Positions 8,985 to 18,300 of a stretch of 64,000 nt of DNA are shown here, one piece after another. The stretch spans positions 1-64,000 of the forward strand of contig NZ_BNED01000003.1 of assembly GCF_016755875.1 (NCBI RefSeq). The letters are read 5' to 3'. Every line of letters begins with the position of its first letter. Position 1 is the first letter of the stretch. Source of the DNA: Streptomyces spororaveus. Its GTDB lineage: Bacteria; Actinomycetota; Actinomycetes; Streptomycetales; Streptomycetaceae. The notes below the pieces were generated by a model. That model was not told where the DNA came from, did not search any database, and worked only from the letters and a program-made list of their open reading frames with translations. Made by a program: the position numbers and the translations under genes.

Positions 8985-10136
8985 TCAGGTCGATGCGGTG
9001 CGCGCGCGAATGCGGTGCGCGGTCCGCAGTCCCTGCTTGGCGGCGGTTGCCACGAGGCCGCCGAGGGTGGTTCTGGCGAGGTCGTGGGCGGCGAGGCGTT
9101 CCAGTGCTGGCAGGGCCCGGTCGTCGGCGGTGGAGCCGAGAGCGCGGCAGGCCAGTGCTCGGAGGTCCGGGTCGGGATCGGTGGTGAGGGCGATCAGGTC
9201 GTCCACCACCGGCGGGCCGAAGGCGGCGATCGCTGAGGCGAGATGGCTGGCCTTCGGGTTCCGGCGTTCCATCATGGCCTGCCAGAGCGCAGCGAGTGCT
9301 CGGTCGCCGCCGATTTGGCTGAGCGCCAGGGCGGCTCTGCTGCGTATCCAGTTGGTCTCGTCGTTCAGCCGGGCTGTCAGTCCGGGCACGGCGGCGTGTT
9401 CCTCAAGGAGGCCGAGCGCCTCGCAGGCACCCTCGCGGACCATCGGATCGGGATGCTCCAGCAGGGCGGTGATCAGCGGAACGGCCCGGTGGAAGCCGAG
9501 TTCGGCACAGGCGAGGGCCGACCACCGCACCCCGCGGTGCCCGGTGTCGGCGAGCGCGCGCAGTAGGCCCGGTTCGACGCTCGCGTCACCGAACAGGGTG
9601 ATCCGGTTGAGTGCCTTGGTCCAGACGGTGACATCCTGCGTCCGGTGGTCGGAGGCGACCTCGGACAGGGCCGCCCGTGCCTGCGGATGGCCGAGTTCGG
9701 CCCACTCCAGCAGGGCGTCGATCGCGCGCAGCCGGATCGTGCGGTTCCTGCTCAAATCGGCTGCGTGGACGGTGACGAGGGATGTCGGCCCGTCCGGCGG
9801 GTGGCCGAGTGCGTCGCCGAGCGGGCCGGCGAGTGGTGGTTCGAGCTCGCCCAGCTGCAGGGCCAGTGGGCCGATTCGGGTGCCGAGGTCCGCGTCGTAG
9901 TGGCCGTCGCCCCGCAGGTTCGCGGCCAGCTTGGCGACCGTGCGGAACAGCAGCCATGCGGGGTCCGATGGGGAATCAGCGAAGGCGTCGAGTCGGCCGG
10001 ACATCGCCGCGGTGACGGCGGGCGGCGGGCGACCGGTGGCCTCCAGGACCGCCTCCGCCCAGGCGAGTGGCTCGCCCTGACGCTCGTAGAGCTGGCGACC
10101 CCACAGGCGGAGGACGGCGTCACGGTGGTCGGTCAT
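8985..10136 (-). CDS. HEAT-repeat protein
   Basis: A 383-residue protein starting MTDHRDAVLRLWGRQLYERQ. After an N-terminal helical region of about 120 residues it consists of HEAT/PBS-lyase-type helical pairs, such as DPMVREGACEALGLLEEHAA, WIRSRAALALSQIGGDRALA and DPDLRALACRALGSTADDRA, each about 30-35 residues. Such solenoids are protein-binding scaffolds; the partner cannot be told from sequence. An in-frame extension upstream to 10310 runs through a 26-bp palindrome and is not protein-like, so I start at 10136. It is cytoplasmic and appears monocistronic. Confidence 0.8.
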   Translation of the reverse strand: MTDHRDAVLRLWGRQLYERQGEPLAWAEAVLEATGRPPPAVTAAMSGRLDAFADSPSDPAWLLFRTVAKLAANLRGDGHYDADLGTRIGPLALQLGELEPPLAGPLGDALGHPPDGPTSLVTVHAADLSRNRTIRLRAIDALLEWAELGHPQARAALSEVASDHRTQDVTVWTKALNRITLFGDASVEPGLLRALADTGHRGVRWSALACAELGFHRAVPLITALLEHPDPMVREGACEALGLLEEHAAVPGLTARLNDETNWIRSRAALALSQIGGDRALAALWQAMMERRNPKASHLASAIAAFGPPVVDDLIALTTDPDPDLRALACRALGSTADDRALPALERLAAHDLARTTLGGLVATAAKQGLRTAHRIRARTAST

Positions 10137-10183
10137 CCCAGAATCGTTCCAGCAGGGAACACCGACAGCCAACGGTTTTCCGA

Positions 10184-10209
10184 GCCATGGCCGTGGCCAC
10201 GGCCATGGC
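10184..10209. repeat. Perfect 26-bp palindrome upstream of the HEAT-repeat gene
   Basis: The sequence is its own reverse complement over 26 bases, built from CCATGG and GTGGCCAC cores, with no loop. It lies about 50 bp upstream of the start of the HEAT-repeat gene, where a promoter or operator is expected. A shorter relative, CCACGGCCGTGG, lies at 10307-10318. It could be an operator for a dimeric regulator. It lacks a loop and T-run, so I do not call it a terminator. Confidence 0.6.
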
Positions 10210-10639
10210 GGAATCCTGCACCCGGAGCCCGCCGGCCGGGAACCGGAATTCCCGGATCGGTTCAGACCACCAGGCTGCTGCGCCGCTCCAGCAGCACGAC
10301 GCCGCGCCACGGCCGTGGTGGCGGCCGATCCGTTCGCGGGTGCTGGCCTCCCTCACCATCGCCGCTGCGGCAGCCACCGACGGCTCCTCGAAGCGGCGGA
10401 GCCGCGGCCGGGACGGGGGCCGGTCGCGGCACCCCACGCCGTCGTGCCCGCCCCGCACCCGCCCCACCGTTCTTCGAGTCACTCGAACCGGCGATGGCAC
10501 CACACCTGTTGCAGCGACTAGGTTTGGCGGTCCGCGCGCTGAGCTGCACAAACCCACCTTCGTCTGCCTCGCGCCACACCGTCTCTCCCAGAGAACCCTC
10601 TCTGCACAACCTGCCGAGCGGCCCGGCAGGAGCAGTACG

Positions 10640-11119
10640 CCCACCCCTGACCGTGACCGAACCCTCCCCGACGGACAGGCCATCGAGCGGGTACGACTCT
10701 ACGAACGCGAGCAACTCGACACCGGACTGTGTATGTACCGCATCAGCGTGACCCTGTGGCAGGCCGCCGTGGGTGGCGGCGTCGAGCCGGCCGAGTACAG
10801 CACGTGGGTCACCGCCGCACAGCTGTGCCCGCTGCCCGGGGTCGACCTGGGCGGCATCCCCGCCCACCCGCGGACCCGTACCTCGGTGCCGGGCCGGTGG
10901 GCGTGGCTGCTCGACGGCCGCACCCACGGCCGGCCCGCCACCGTCCACACCCAAGGCTGCCCGAGCGCAACGGGCCGGGCGCACCCGCTGGGCACCACGC
11001 AGGCACTCGACGTGCTCGCACGGCCCGGCACCGTCGCCTGCACCGCGTGCGACGCCGCCGAGACGCTCCTGCCGATCCTCGCGCACGGCCGGAACGACGC
11101 GCCCGCCTCCGGCGACTGA
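10640..11119 (+). CDS. DUF6233-like protein, 5' end lost or uncertain
   Basis: The coherent protein begins around DRTLPDGQAIERVRLYEREQ and runs through YRISVTLWQ, EPAEYSTWVTAAQLCPLPGV, VHTQGC and DVLARPGTVACTACDAAETL to a stop at 11119. This is the C-terminal two thirds of a common Streptomyces hypothetical family (DUF6233-like). That family has a strand-rich centre, a basic Trp-containing stretch, and cysteine pairs at the end. I see no good start: an ATG at 10734 lies inside the conserved part. The upstream DNA is open in several frames but does not read as the family's N-terminus. It is probably a 5'-truncated copy. Function unknown. Confidence 0.5.
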   Translation, partial: PTPDRDRTLPDGQAIERVRLYEREQLDTGLCMYRISVTLWQAAVGGGVEPAEYSTWVTAAQLCPLPGVDLGGIPAHPRTRTSVPGRWAWLLDGRTHGRPATVHTQGCPSATGRAHPLGTTQALDVLARPGTVACTACDAAETLLPILAHGRNDAPASGD

Positions 11120-11124
11120 TCAGG

Positions 11125-11600
11125 TCAGACGGTCGGTGAGCCCGTGTAGTCGTGGCGTCGGTAGCCGTGTCCGTCACCCTGCCAGTCCAGGAGAAGCGCC
11201 GAGTCGCCGAGGGCGGACTGGCCGGCCCGGTGGCTGATGGTCGCGGTCCGGTAGGTGCCGGAGCGCGACCCGCTCGACGTGCTGTCCTCCAGCCGCGCCT
11301 CGAGGCCGGGGAAGTCCCTCTCGACCACCACGAGGTCGGTTCCCTCGCGGGACTGTTTGATCTGCACGCGCAGCTTGGCCCCGTCGAAGATCGTCGTGTC
11401 GTCCACGGGGTAGAAACCGGGCCCGTCCCAGCGCACTTCGGCGTACGCGTACACGGTGCCCCCGGACCGCGCCGCACACGTCTTCACCGTGATCTTCCAG
11501 TTGTCCGGCCACGGCCCGTCATAGCTGCTGTCGTCGATGTCCTTCGTGCTGCTCGCGCACTTGTAGGTCGCGGCAGCCGAGCCGATGCGGGCACCGCTGC
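11125..11600 (-). CDS. Secreted-type small protein, start not identified
   Basis: The minus-strand frame reads YKCASSTKDIDDSSYDGPWP, NWKITVKTCAARSGGTVYAY and EVRWDGPGFYPVDDTTIFDG, then a beta-rich C-terminus. The two cysteines and strand-rich pattern are typical of small exported Streptomyces proteins, but no signal peptide is encoded: upstream the frame stays open past 11640 without a clear start. The ATG at 11487 lies within the domain and would drop the first cysteine. Either a 5' deletion removed the signal peptide or the start is an unusual codon. Family unknown. Confidence 0.4.
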
Positions 11601-11674
11601 CGCGGACGGGGCGTGATCGGCCCAGACCATGTGGTCGATGTGGTGCGACGCTGTCGAGAACGCCGAAGTCGGCT

Positions 11675-11708
11675 GCGCTCTGCCAGGAGTGATCTCCTGG
11701 CAGAGCGC
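11675..11708. terminator. Bidirectional hairpin terminator
   Basis: Positions 11675-11689 and 11694-11708 form a perfect 15-bp stem (GCGCTCTGCCAGGAG arm) with a TGAT loop. It lies 27 bp beyond the stop of the large minus-strand secreted-protein gene. It has no T-run, which is usual for Streptomyces terminators. Confidence 0.8.
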
Positions 11709-11734
11709 TCGCGGTTGCGGGCTGTTCGTCCCGA

Positions 11735-14700
11735 CTATCCGATGGTCAGGAAGGTGTTCCAGCCGTCCTCGTCACGGCCGATGGGGGCGCCGACGGTGCT
11801 GGTTCCGCCTTGGAAGAGCCACTGGTTCTCGTTGGTTCCGACGGCCCAGATATCGGGGATGCCGTCACCGTTGGCGTCGGGGGTGCCGAGGACCTTGGGG
11901 TAGGCGACCCTGCCCCAGCCGGTGGTGGCGTAGGTGTAGTCCTCGCCGCCTTCGGCGTTCGCCTTGGACTCCAGGGACGTGAGGTCGACGCCGCCGTTGA
12001 CGCCCGGCTTGCCCTTGCGTAGGGCCAGCCCGCGGTTGGCGTTGGTGTTGTCCCTGAAGATCAGGTCCGGGACCTTGTCCCCGGAGACGTCGCGGACGCC
12101 TACGATGTCGCGGCCCGCCCAGCCGGTGGCCATCTTCTTGTAGGAGGCGAAACTGGATCCGGTGTAGCCGGAGAACGCCCAGAAGCCGTCGGTGTCCAGG
12201 GCGAACAGGTCGCCCAGGCCGTCGCCGTCGATGTCCTCGGTGACGACGAGCTGCCGGAAGACGGACGGATCGGGGGCGCTGAGGGGCAGTTGCATCTGCA
12301 TGCGGCGGCCGACGTCGAACTGGCCGGTGCCGGTGCCTGGGTAGATGTAGAGCTTGCCGTCGGGCATCCGTGCGATGAGGTCCGTGATGCCGTCTCCGGG
12401 GTACCAGTCGGTGGCGTGACCGATGAGCGCGGACTGGCCGGTGGCCGGATCCTTCCAGTAGCCGGGGGCCACGGGTTTGCCGTTCTCGACCGCGCCGGGG
12501 ATGTAGGCGTCGGTGTCACCGACGCTGTCTCCCGCGTAGGTGCGCAGGTTGCCGTCGTTGTCGATGGCCAGGAGGTCAGGGTGGCCGTCTCCGGTGACGT
12601 CGCCGGGCGTGTCCTGGCCGGGCCTCGGCCTGACGAGGAAGCCGTAGGTGCTTTGGGCGGAGATGTTGCCGGACTTGCCGACGGTGCGGACGTAGAGGAC
12701 GTTCGGACCGGAGGTGTCCACCTGGAGCGGGACGGAGACCTCGTCACCACCAGGGTTCGGCACGGCCTTCTGGTCGAAGAGGGGCCGGTTCAGGCTCCAC
12801 TGGTACTCGCGGATGTCTTCCGCCTTGGCGCCGTTGCCTTTGATGGTGAAGCTTTGGCCCGTCGTGCCGACAGACTCCGTGCTCCACTCGTTGAAGTCGT
12901 CGCCTTGCGGCGGGAAGGCAGTGGAGGAGACGGCAGGGTTGGGCGGGACGGTGTGGCTGACGGTGAAGGTGCACCAGGCCCCGCTGCCGGATTCGTGTGG
13001 CCCGCTGCCTGACCAGGAGCCGTCCTTGTCCGTGGCGCGGGAGAGCCAGTAGTAGGTCTGGCCGTCGGTGAAGGCGTCCCAGGGCACCTCAGCGGTGACG
13101 ACGCCGTCGCTGTTGGGTGCAAGCCGCTGGTCGAAGACCGGCGGTCCACCGGCGGCGTTCCACACCTCGATCTGGACTGTGTCGAGGTTGCCGTCGCGGT
13201 CGGTGCCCTTCACCTGGAAGGTGAGGTTGGTCTTGCCGATGCCGGTCCCGGGCCAGCTGGTCAGGCACGGGCCACCGGGGAAGGTCTGCATGTTCGCCGC
13301 GATCGGGGTGTCCGGGCGCGAGTTGTAGATGACCTCGATGTACGGAGCGGTCTCGCCGTTGGCGATGAACTTCTTCCAGAAGTACGCGTCCGACTCGTTC
13401 GGGGCGGCGAACCCCAGGGACAGCGCCCCCCAGCCGCTGGTGGCGGCTTCGGCGACGAGGCCCTTGATGTCGGGTGCGATCCAGTTGTCGGGACACGAGC
13501 TGTTGTAGCCGTATCCCGCGTACTCCGAGGCGACCACTCTGCCCCAGTGGGCTGCATTGTCGGTGTTCCTCCAGGTACTCGACGACGTGATGTACGGGGT
13601 CGAGAAGATGAGCATCTGTTTGCTGTCACAGGACCACGAATAGGTCTGCAACGCCCGGACGCTGGCCGAAATGATATCGGAGCCGTGGAGCTGACTGCCG
13701 AAGTCGAAGTTGAAAATGGAACGGGAGGTACCGCCGCTCGAGGACTCGTATCCGACGCGGGCTTCGTTCGTGCCGCTCGCGTTGTAGTTCTGCCCGTTGT
13801 AGAAGCTCGAGTTCTCTGCTGTCTTGTAAAGCAGGGTCCAGGCGTGCTTGTGCCCCTTGAACGAGGGGTCGATGAAGACGGGATATATCGTTTCCGGAGC
13901 GTTGAGCAGCGCATTGTCCGGGGTGAGGGACAGGGCGTTGTCGGCAAGCGCCGCCGCTACGGGCTTCAGGCGAGCGCCTTCCGCACCGGCCAGGCCGGCC
14001 AGGGCCAGCGTCGGGTGCTGCTTGGCGACGGCGGTCGGCTTCCACGCCGGCTGGTTATCGGTGGTGGCGACCTTGCCGCTGGAGTCCCACATCATCGGGG
14101 TCGGCGAGCCCGCGACCTCCTCGCCCTTGGCGTCACGGGCGCTCAGCGAGTCCGACTCGTCATCCAGGTGGAACGTCATGTCGGGGCTGGCCAGACGGTA
14201 CTTCAGTTGTCCCAGGAGTGGGTCGGCCGCAGCCTGCTTGTCCTTGACGACCAGCAGGTGCGAGTAGCCGCCGTCCTGCGCGGTCATCACCAGGTCGATC
14301 CCGGGGCGGACGTTCTCGTACAGTGCGCGCGGGCCGTCGATGACGGGCGCGGGCAGGACACCGGGCCAGCTGACGGTCATGTCGTGGCCATCGGTGTTCA
14401 GGCGGACCAGCTCGGTCCACGCTTCGCCCGGTGCATCCTGCCGCAGAGCCACCCGGTTCACGCCACGCGCAGCGCGCCCGTCGCCGCCTGCCTGCTCTTT
14501 CGACCCCCCGCTGAAGAAGATGCGGCCGTTGACGGCCTTGGCCGCGTAGCCGCCCTCCACCCGCTCCAGAGCGGTGTCGATGGGCTTCCACTGCCCGTCC
14601 ACGTTGGCACGGAAGGCCGCACTGTGGATCTGCTTGCGGAACGATCCGTCAGGCTGTGCCCATGTCGTGGTGTTGGCGCTGCGCGCGGCAGTGACCTCGA

Positions 14701-15004
14701 CCTCTTCGCCGCTCTTCTGGGCCAGTCGCCGCGCTTGCGGTTCGTCGACCCGAGCGTCCTTGTCGGGTCGGCTGTGCGCTTTCCCGTCGTCGATCACGTG
14801 CACACCGACGGGCACCGCGACAGCGGTGGCCAGCATCACGGCCAGACCCCCCAGGGCGCTCCGGCGCCTGTACCACCGGCGTGCGGGTGCGGGGGCTTCT
14901 GCTGATCCAGCCCCTTTTGGCGGACTTTGGCCCGCGGAATCACTGATAGACAAGACGTACTTCTCCCCCCTCGGGCACCCGGCATGGCAGCCCTCGGCAC
15001 TCAC
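11735..15004 (-). CDS. Large secreted FG-GAP/VCBS-repeat protein with a DNRLRE-type domain
   Basis: A 1,089-residue protein. A basic cluster (RRWYRRRSA) precedes a hydrophobic segment at about residues 50-70 (ALGGLAVMLATAVAVPVGVH), so it is exported or membrane-anchored. The first 450 residues resemble the extracellular N-terminal part of Streptomyces RHS-like proteins. A DNRLRE-like beta-sandwich follows (ARVGYESSSGGTSRSIFNFD), then fibronectin-like segments. The C-terminal third has FG-GAP/VCBS repeats with calcium-loop motifs (DVTGDGHPDLLAID, DIDGDGLGDLFALD, DVSGDKVPDLIFRD, DANGDGIPDIWAVG). Such repeats form a beta-propeller that binds ligands outside the cell. It is transcribed away from the RHS toxin gene across a 312-bp gap, so the two may be co-regulated. 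No catalytic residues are recognised. Confidence 0.8.
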   Translation of the reverse strand: MSAEGCHAGCPRGEKYVLSISDSAGQSPPKGAGSAEAPAPARRWYRRRSALGGLAVMLATAVAVPVGVHVIDDGKAHSRPDKDARVDEPQARRLAQKSGEEVEVTAARSANTTTWAQPDGSFRKQIHSAAFRANVDGQWKPIDTALERVEGGYAAKAVNGRIFFSGGSKEQAGGDGRAARGVNRVALRQDAPGEAWTELVRLNTDGHDMTVSWPGVLPAPVIDGPRALYENVRPGIDLVMTAQDGGYSHLLVVKDKQAAADPLLGQLKYRLASPDMTFHLDDESDSLSARDAKGEEVAGSPTPMMWDSSGKVATTDNQPAWKPTAVAKQHPTLALAGLAGAEGARLKPVAAALADNALSLTPDNALLNAPETIYPVFIDPSFKGHKHAWTLLYKTAENSSFYNGQNYNASGTNEARVGYESSSGGTSRSIFNFDFGSQLHGSDIISASVRALQTYSWSCDSKQMLIFSTPYITSSSTWRNTDNAAHWGRVVASEYAGYGYNSSCPDNWIAPDIKGLVAEAATSGWGALSLGFAAPNESDAYFWKKFIANGETAPYIEVIYNSRPDTPIAANMQTFPGGPCLTSWPGTGIGKTNLTFQVKGTDRDGNLDTVQIEVWNAAGGPPVFDQRLAPNSDGVVTAEVPWDAFTDGQTYYWLSRATDKDGSWSGSGPHESGSGAWCTFTVSHTVPPNPAVSSTAFPPQGDDFNEWSTESVGTTGQSFTIKGNGAKAEDIREYQWSLNRPLFDQKAVPNPGGDEVSVPLQVDTSGPNVLYVRTVGKSGNISAQSTYGFLVRPRPGQDTPGDVTGDGHPDLLAIDNDGNLRTYAGDSVGDTDAYIPGAVENGKPVAPGYWKDPATGQSALIGHATDWYPGDGITDLIARMPDGKLYIYPGTGTGQFDVGRRMQMQLPLSAPDPSVFRQLVVTEDIDGDGLGDLFALDTDGFWAFSGYTGSSFASYKKMATGWAGRDIVGVRDVSGDKVPDLIFRDNTNANRGLALRKGKPGVNGGVDLTSLESKANAEGGEDYTYATTGWGRVAYPKVLGTPDANGDGIPDIWAVGTNENQWLFQGGTSTVGAPIGRDEDGWNTFLTIG

Positions 15005-15316
15005 TAAATGATTTACGCCATTGGCCTGAAACAGCTGAATAGCTCACTCTGCCAATGCATTTCAGGCGTAGGGCGTGCGAGCCGAGCATGAACCATCTCT
15101 CCGACATCTTCACCCCTCGCGCCGCCTACCAGGCGTGCCGTTAGCGGTCGATTTGCGTCGATTAACCCGGGGTATACACCCGGCGCAGTGACAAAGCCCA
15201 CACCGAATAGCGGAACTGTAGATTTCCTGATCCGCTGGCCACAGAATCGGTGGCTCATTGTCAGTTTCCTGCCTGCCATGTGCCATTGCCGTGGCGGCAG
15301 AGCGTGGGGGGTTCAA
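15005..15316. promoter_or_regulatory. Divergent promoter region of the secreted-protein and RHS toxin genes
   Basis: This 312-bp gap separates two divergent large genes and has a lower GC content than its surroundings. It must hold both promoters. I see no convincing -35/-10 pair or long palindrome. Directly upstream of the RHS start is a purine-rich site (GTGGGGGG, about 7 bases from the ATG at 15317). Confidence 0.5.
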
Positions 15317-18300
15317 ATGTCGCCGTTTTCGGCGAACAATTTCCGCCTGCCCGGAATCAGAAAGGCGCGCGCACGACGCGCGCGCCTTGCCGGGCGCGCC
15401 GGCATCACACTCTCCGTGGTGCTGGTCGCAACTCTTCTACCCGCCCAGGCCTGGGCGGCACCACCGGGCGACCGCAGCGGTGTTGAGCTGCCCGGCCTCC
15501 AGAAGGACCTCAAGGTCAGGCCCGACCAGGCCGCCATGGACGCGCTCGGTCGATGGGCGGGTGATCCTCCGAAGCCGCTCGAGGACTACACCCCGACCGC
15601 AGTGGCTCCGCCCGCGGAAGCCTCGGCCAGTATCCCGCTGGCTCCTACGCCTGCCGCCGACTTCGTCCAGGTCGGCTCGCTCCCGGTCAGCATCGGCAAG
15701 GTCCCGGGGACGGGTACCGCCCCGACGGGTACGTGGTCTGCGGCCGTCGAAAGCCGCGCGAAGACCGAAGCCGCCGGCGTGGACGGCGCCATCATCAAGA
15801 TCACGCCGCCGGTCGACGCCGTGAACCCGGTCGACATCGCTCTGGACTACTCGAAGTTCCAGGACCTGTACGGCACCGAGTGGGCCTCGCGCCTGAAGCT
15901 GCGGCAGTATCCCGCGTGCTTCCTCGACCATCCTGAACTGCCCGAATGTTCTGTCTCCGTAGACGTTCCGAGCTCGAACGACGCCGGCGGCAAAAAGGTC
16001 ATCGCGACCCTCGCCCCGGCTGCGACCCCCGTTCAGGGCATGCAGACCATGAGCATCGGCGCCGCCGCAGGCGCCATGGCAGTCGTCGCCTCCGACGGGG
16101 CGGCGGGCGCGGGCGGTTCGTACAAGGCCACCTCCCTCTCCCCGTCGGGCAAATGGACCGCGGGCGGCAGTGGGGGCGGTTTCTCCTGGACCTACCCGCT
16201 GACGGTGCCCCCGGCGCCGGCGGGCCCCACCCCGTCCATCGCGTTCTCGTACTCCTCGCAGGTCGTGGACGGCAGGACGTCCGTGACGAATGGTCAGGCG
16301 TCCTGGCTCGGTGACGGCTGGGACTACAACCCGGGGTTCGTCGAACGCCGATACCGCTCCTGCTCCGACGACCTGAAGGCTTCGTCAAGCGGCAGGCCGA
16401 ACAACGACAACGCCACGGACAAGAAGAAGGGCGACCTGTGCTGGGCCGGCGACAACGTCGTCCTGTCCCTCAACGGGTCGACGACCGAACTCGTCCACGA
16501 CGCAACGAGCGGTGCCTGGGTCCCCGTCACCGACGACGGCTCCAAGGTCGAGCTCAAGACCGGCAGCAGCAACGGCGCGAAGGACGGCGAGTACTGGGTC
16601 GTCACCACGCGTGACGGCATGCGCTACCACTACGGGCGCCACAACGTCGGCACCCACGGGGACGGCACGTCACCCAAGACCGTCACCGACTCCGTCTTCA
16701 CCGTCCCGGTCTTCGGCAACCACCCTGGCGAGCCCTGCTATCAGGCGGCCTACGCGAATTCCTCCTGCACCCAGGCCTGGCGCTGGAACCTCGACTACGT
16801 CGAGGACATCCACGGAAACGCCATGGTCATCGACTGGGCGAAGGAAGAAAACCGCTACGCCAGGAACGAGAAGGTCAACGAGAAGGACCGCGCCAAGGTC
16901 GGATACATCCGCGGCGGATACCCGACCCGCATCCTCTACGGACTCCGCGCCGACAACCTCGCCGGCGCCCCCGCAGGCCGAGTCGAGTTCGGGGTGGAGC
17001 AGCGGTGCTTCGAGGAGAAGAACACCTCCTGCGCCGAGTCCCTGTTCGGCTCCAAGAACGGCATCGGATGGTACGACACCCCCGCCTCCCTGAACTGCAA
17101 GATGGACGCGGCAGTCTGCGAAACCTTCTCCCCCACGTTCTGGTCGCGCATGCGCCTGGACCGGGTCACCACCTACGGACAGCGGACCGAGGGCTCCACG
17201 GCGCTCACCAAGGTCGACCAGTGGGCCCTCAAGCAGTCGTTACCCAAACACCGCACCGATACGAGCCCCCCGCTGTGGCTGGAGTCCATCACGCGGACGG
17301 CCTACGGCGCCAAGAACAGCACCCTCGGCATCTCGCTTCCCCCGGTCTCCTTCAAGGCCAACGCAGTGGACATGCCCAACCGTGTCCTGAAGGCCGACAA
17401 AAACGGGAAGCCTGACGCCGCACCGGACTTCGACAGGCTCCGCGTGGAGACCATCCTCACCGAGACCGGTGGCGAGATCGAGGTCAAGTACTCGGCCCCG
17501 TGCGCGAAGGGGACGAGCGTCCCCGATCTGGCGAAGAACACCACGCGCTGCTTCCCCGTGCACTGGTCCGCGGACACAGGACTGGACCCGGACAAGATCC
17601 CCCCGATCGAACTGTTCAACAAGTACGTCGTGGACAGCGTGGTCGAGAAGGACCGGGTGGCACAGCGCCCCGACGTCAGGACCAGCTACACGTACGAGGA
17701 CGCCGCCTGGGCCAAGGACGACGACGAGTTCACCAAGCCCGATCGGCGTACCTACAGTCAGTGGCGCGGCTACGCCGGCGTCCTCACCACGACAGGTGCG
17801 ACCGAGAACACGGGCAAGGCCAACGCGACCGAGCAGAGCCAGACCCGCAAACGGTACTTCCGAGGTCTGTCCACCGATACCGCCAAGGTCACCGTCAAGG
17901 ATTCCACCGGCACGGAAGAGCTCGGCGAGGACCTGCCCCAGTACCAGGGTCAGGTCGCCGAGACCATCACCTACGGCAAGGCCGGCGGCAGCGTCGAGAG
18001 TCGCAAGCTGACCTGGCCGCGGAGCATGGAGACAGCCAGGCGCAAGAGGCTCGATACCAGCGATCTGGTTGCGTACCAGACGGGAATCGCCCGGACCGAT
18101 GACATCGAGTCCGTCAGTGGTGGCAAGTCCCGTATGGAGCGCACCCTCAGCACCTACGAGGGGAAGGAGGCATACGGTCTCCTCAAGACGACGCAAACGG
18201 ATGTCCTGGAGAACAAGGGCACCGGGTGGACCACCGTCAAGCAGTCCTGCACCAGGCTCAAGTACGTCCACAACGGCGCAAGCAACCTGATCGGTCTGCA

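Noticed and set aside
10307..10318. CCACGGCCGTGG as a second operator
   Set aside because: A 12-bp palindrome of this composition is not unusual at this GC content; noted only as a relative of the 26-bp site.
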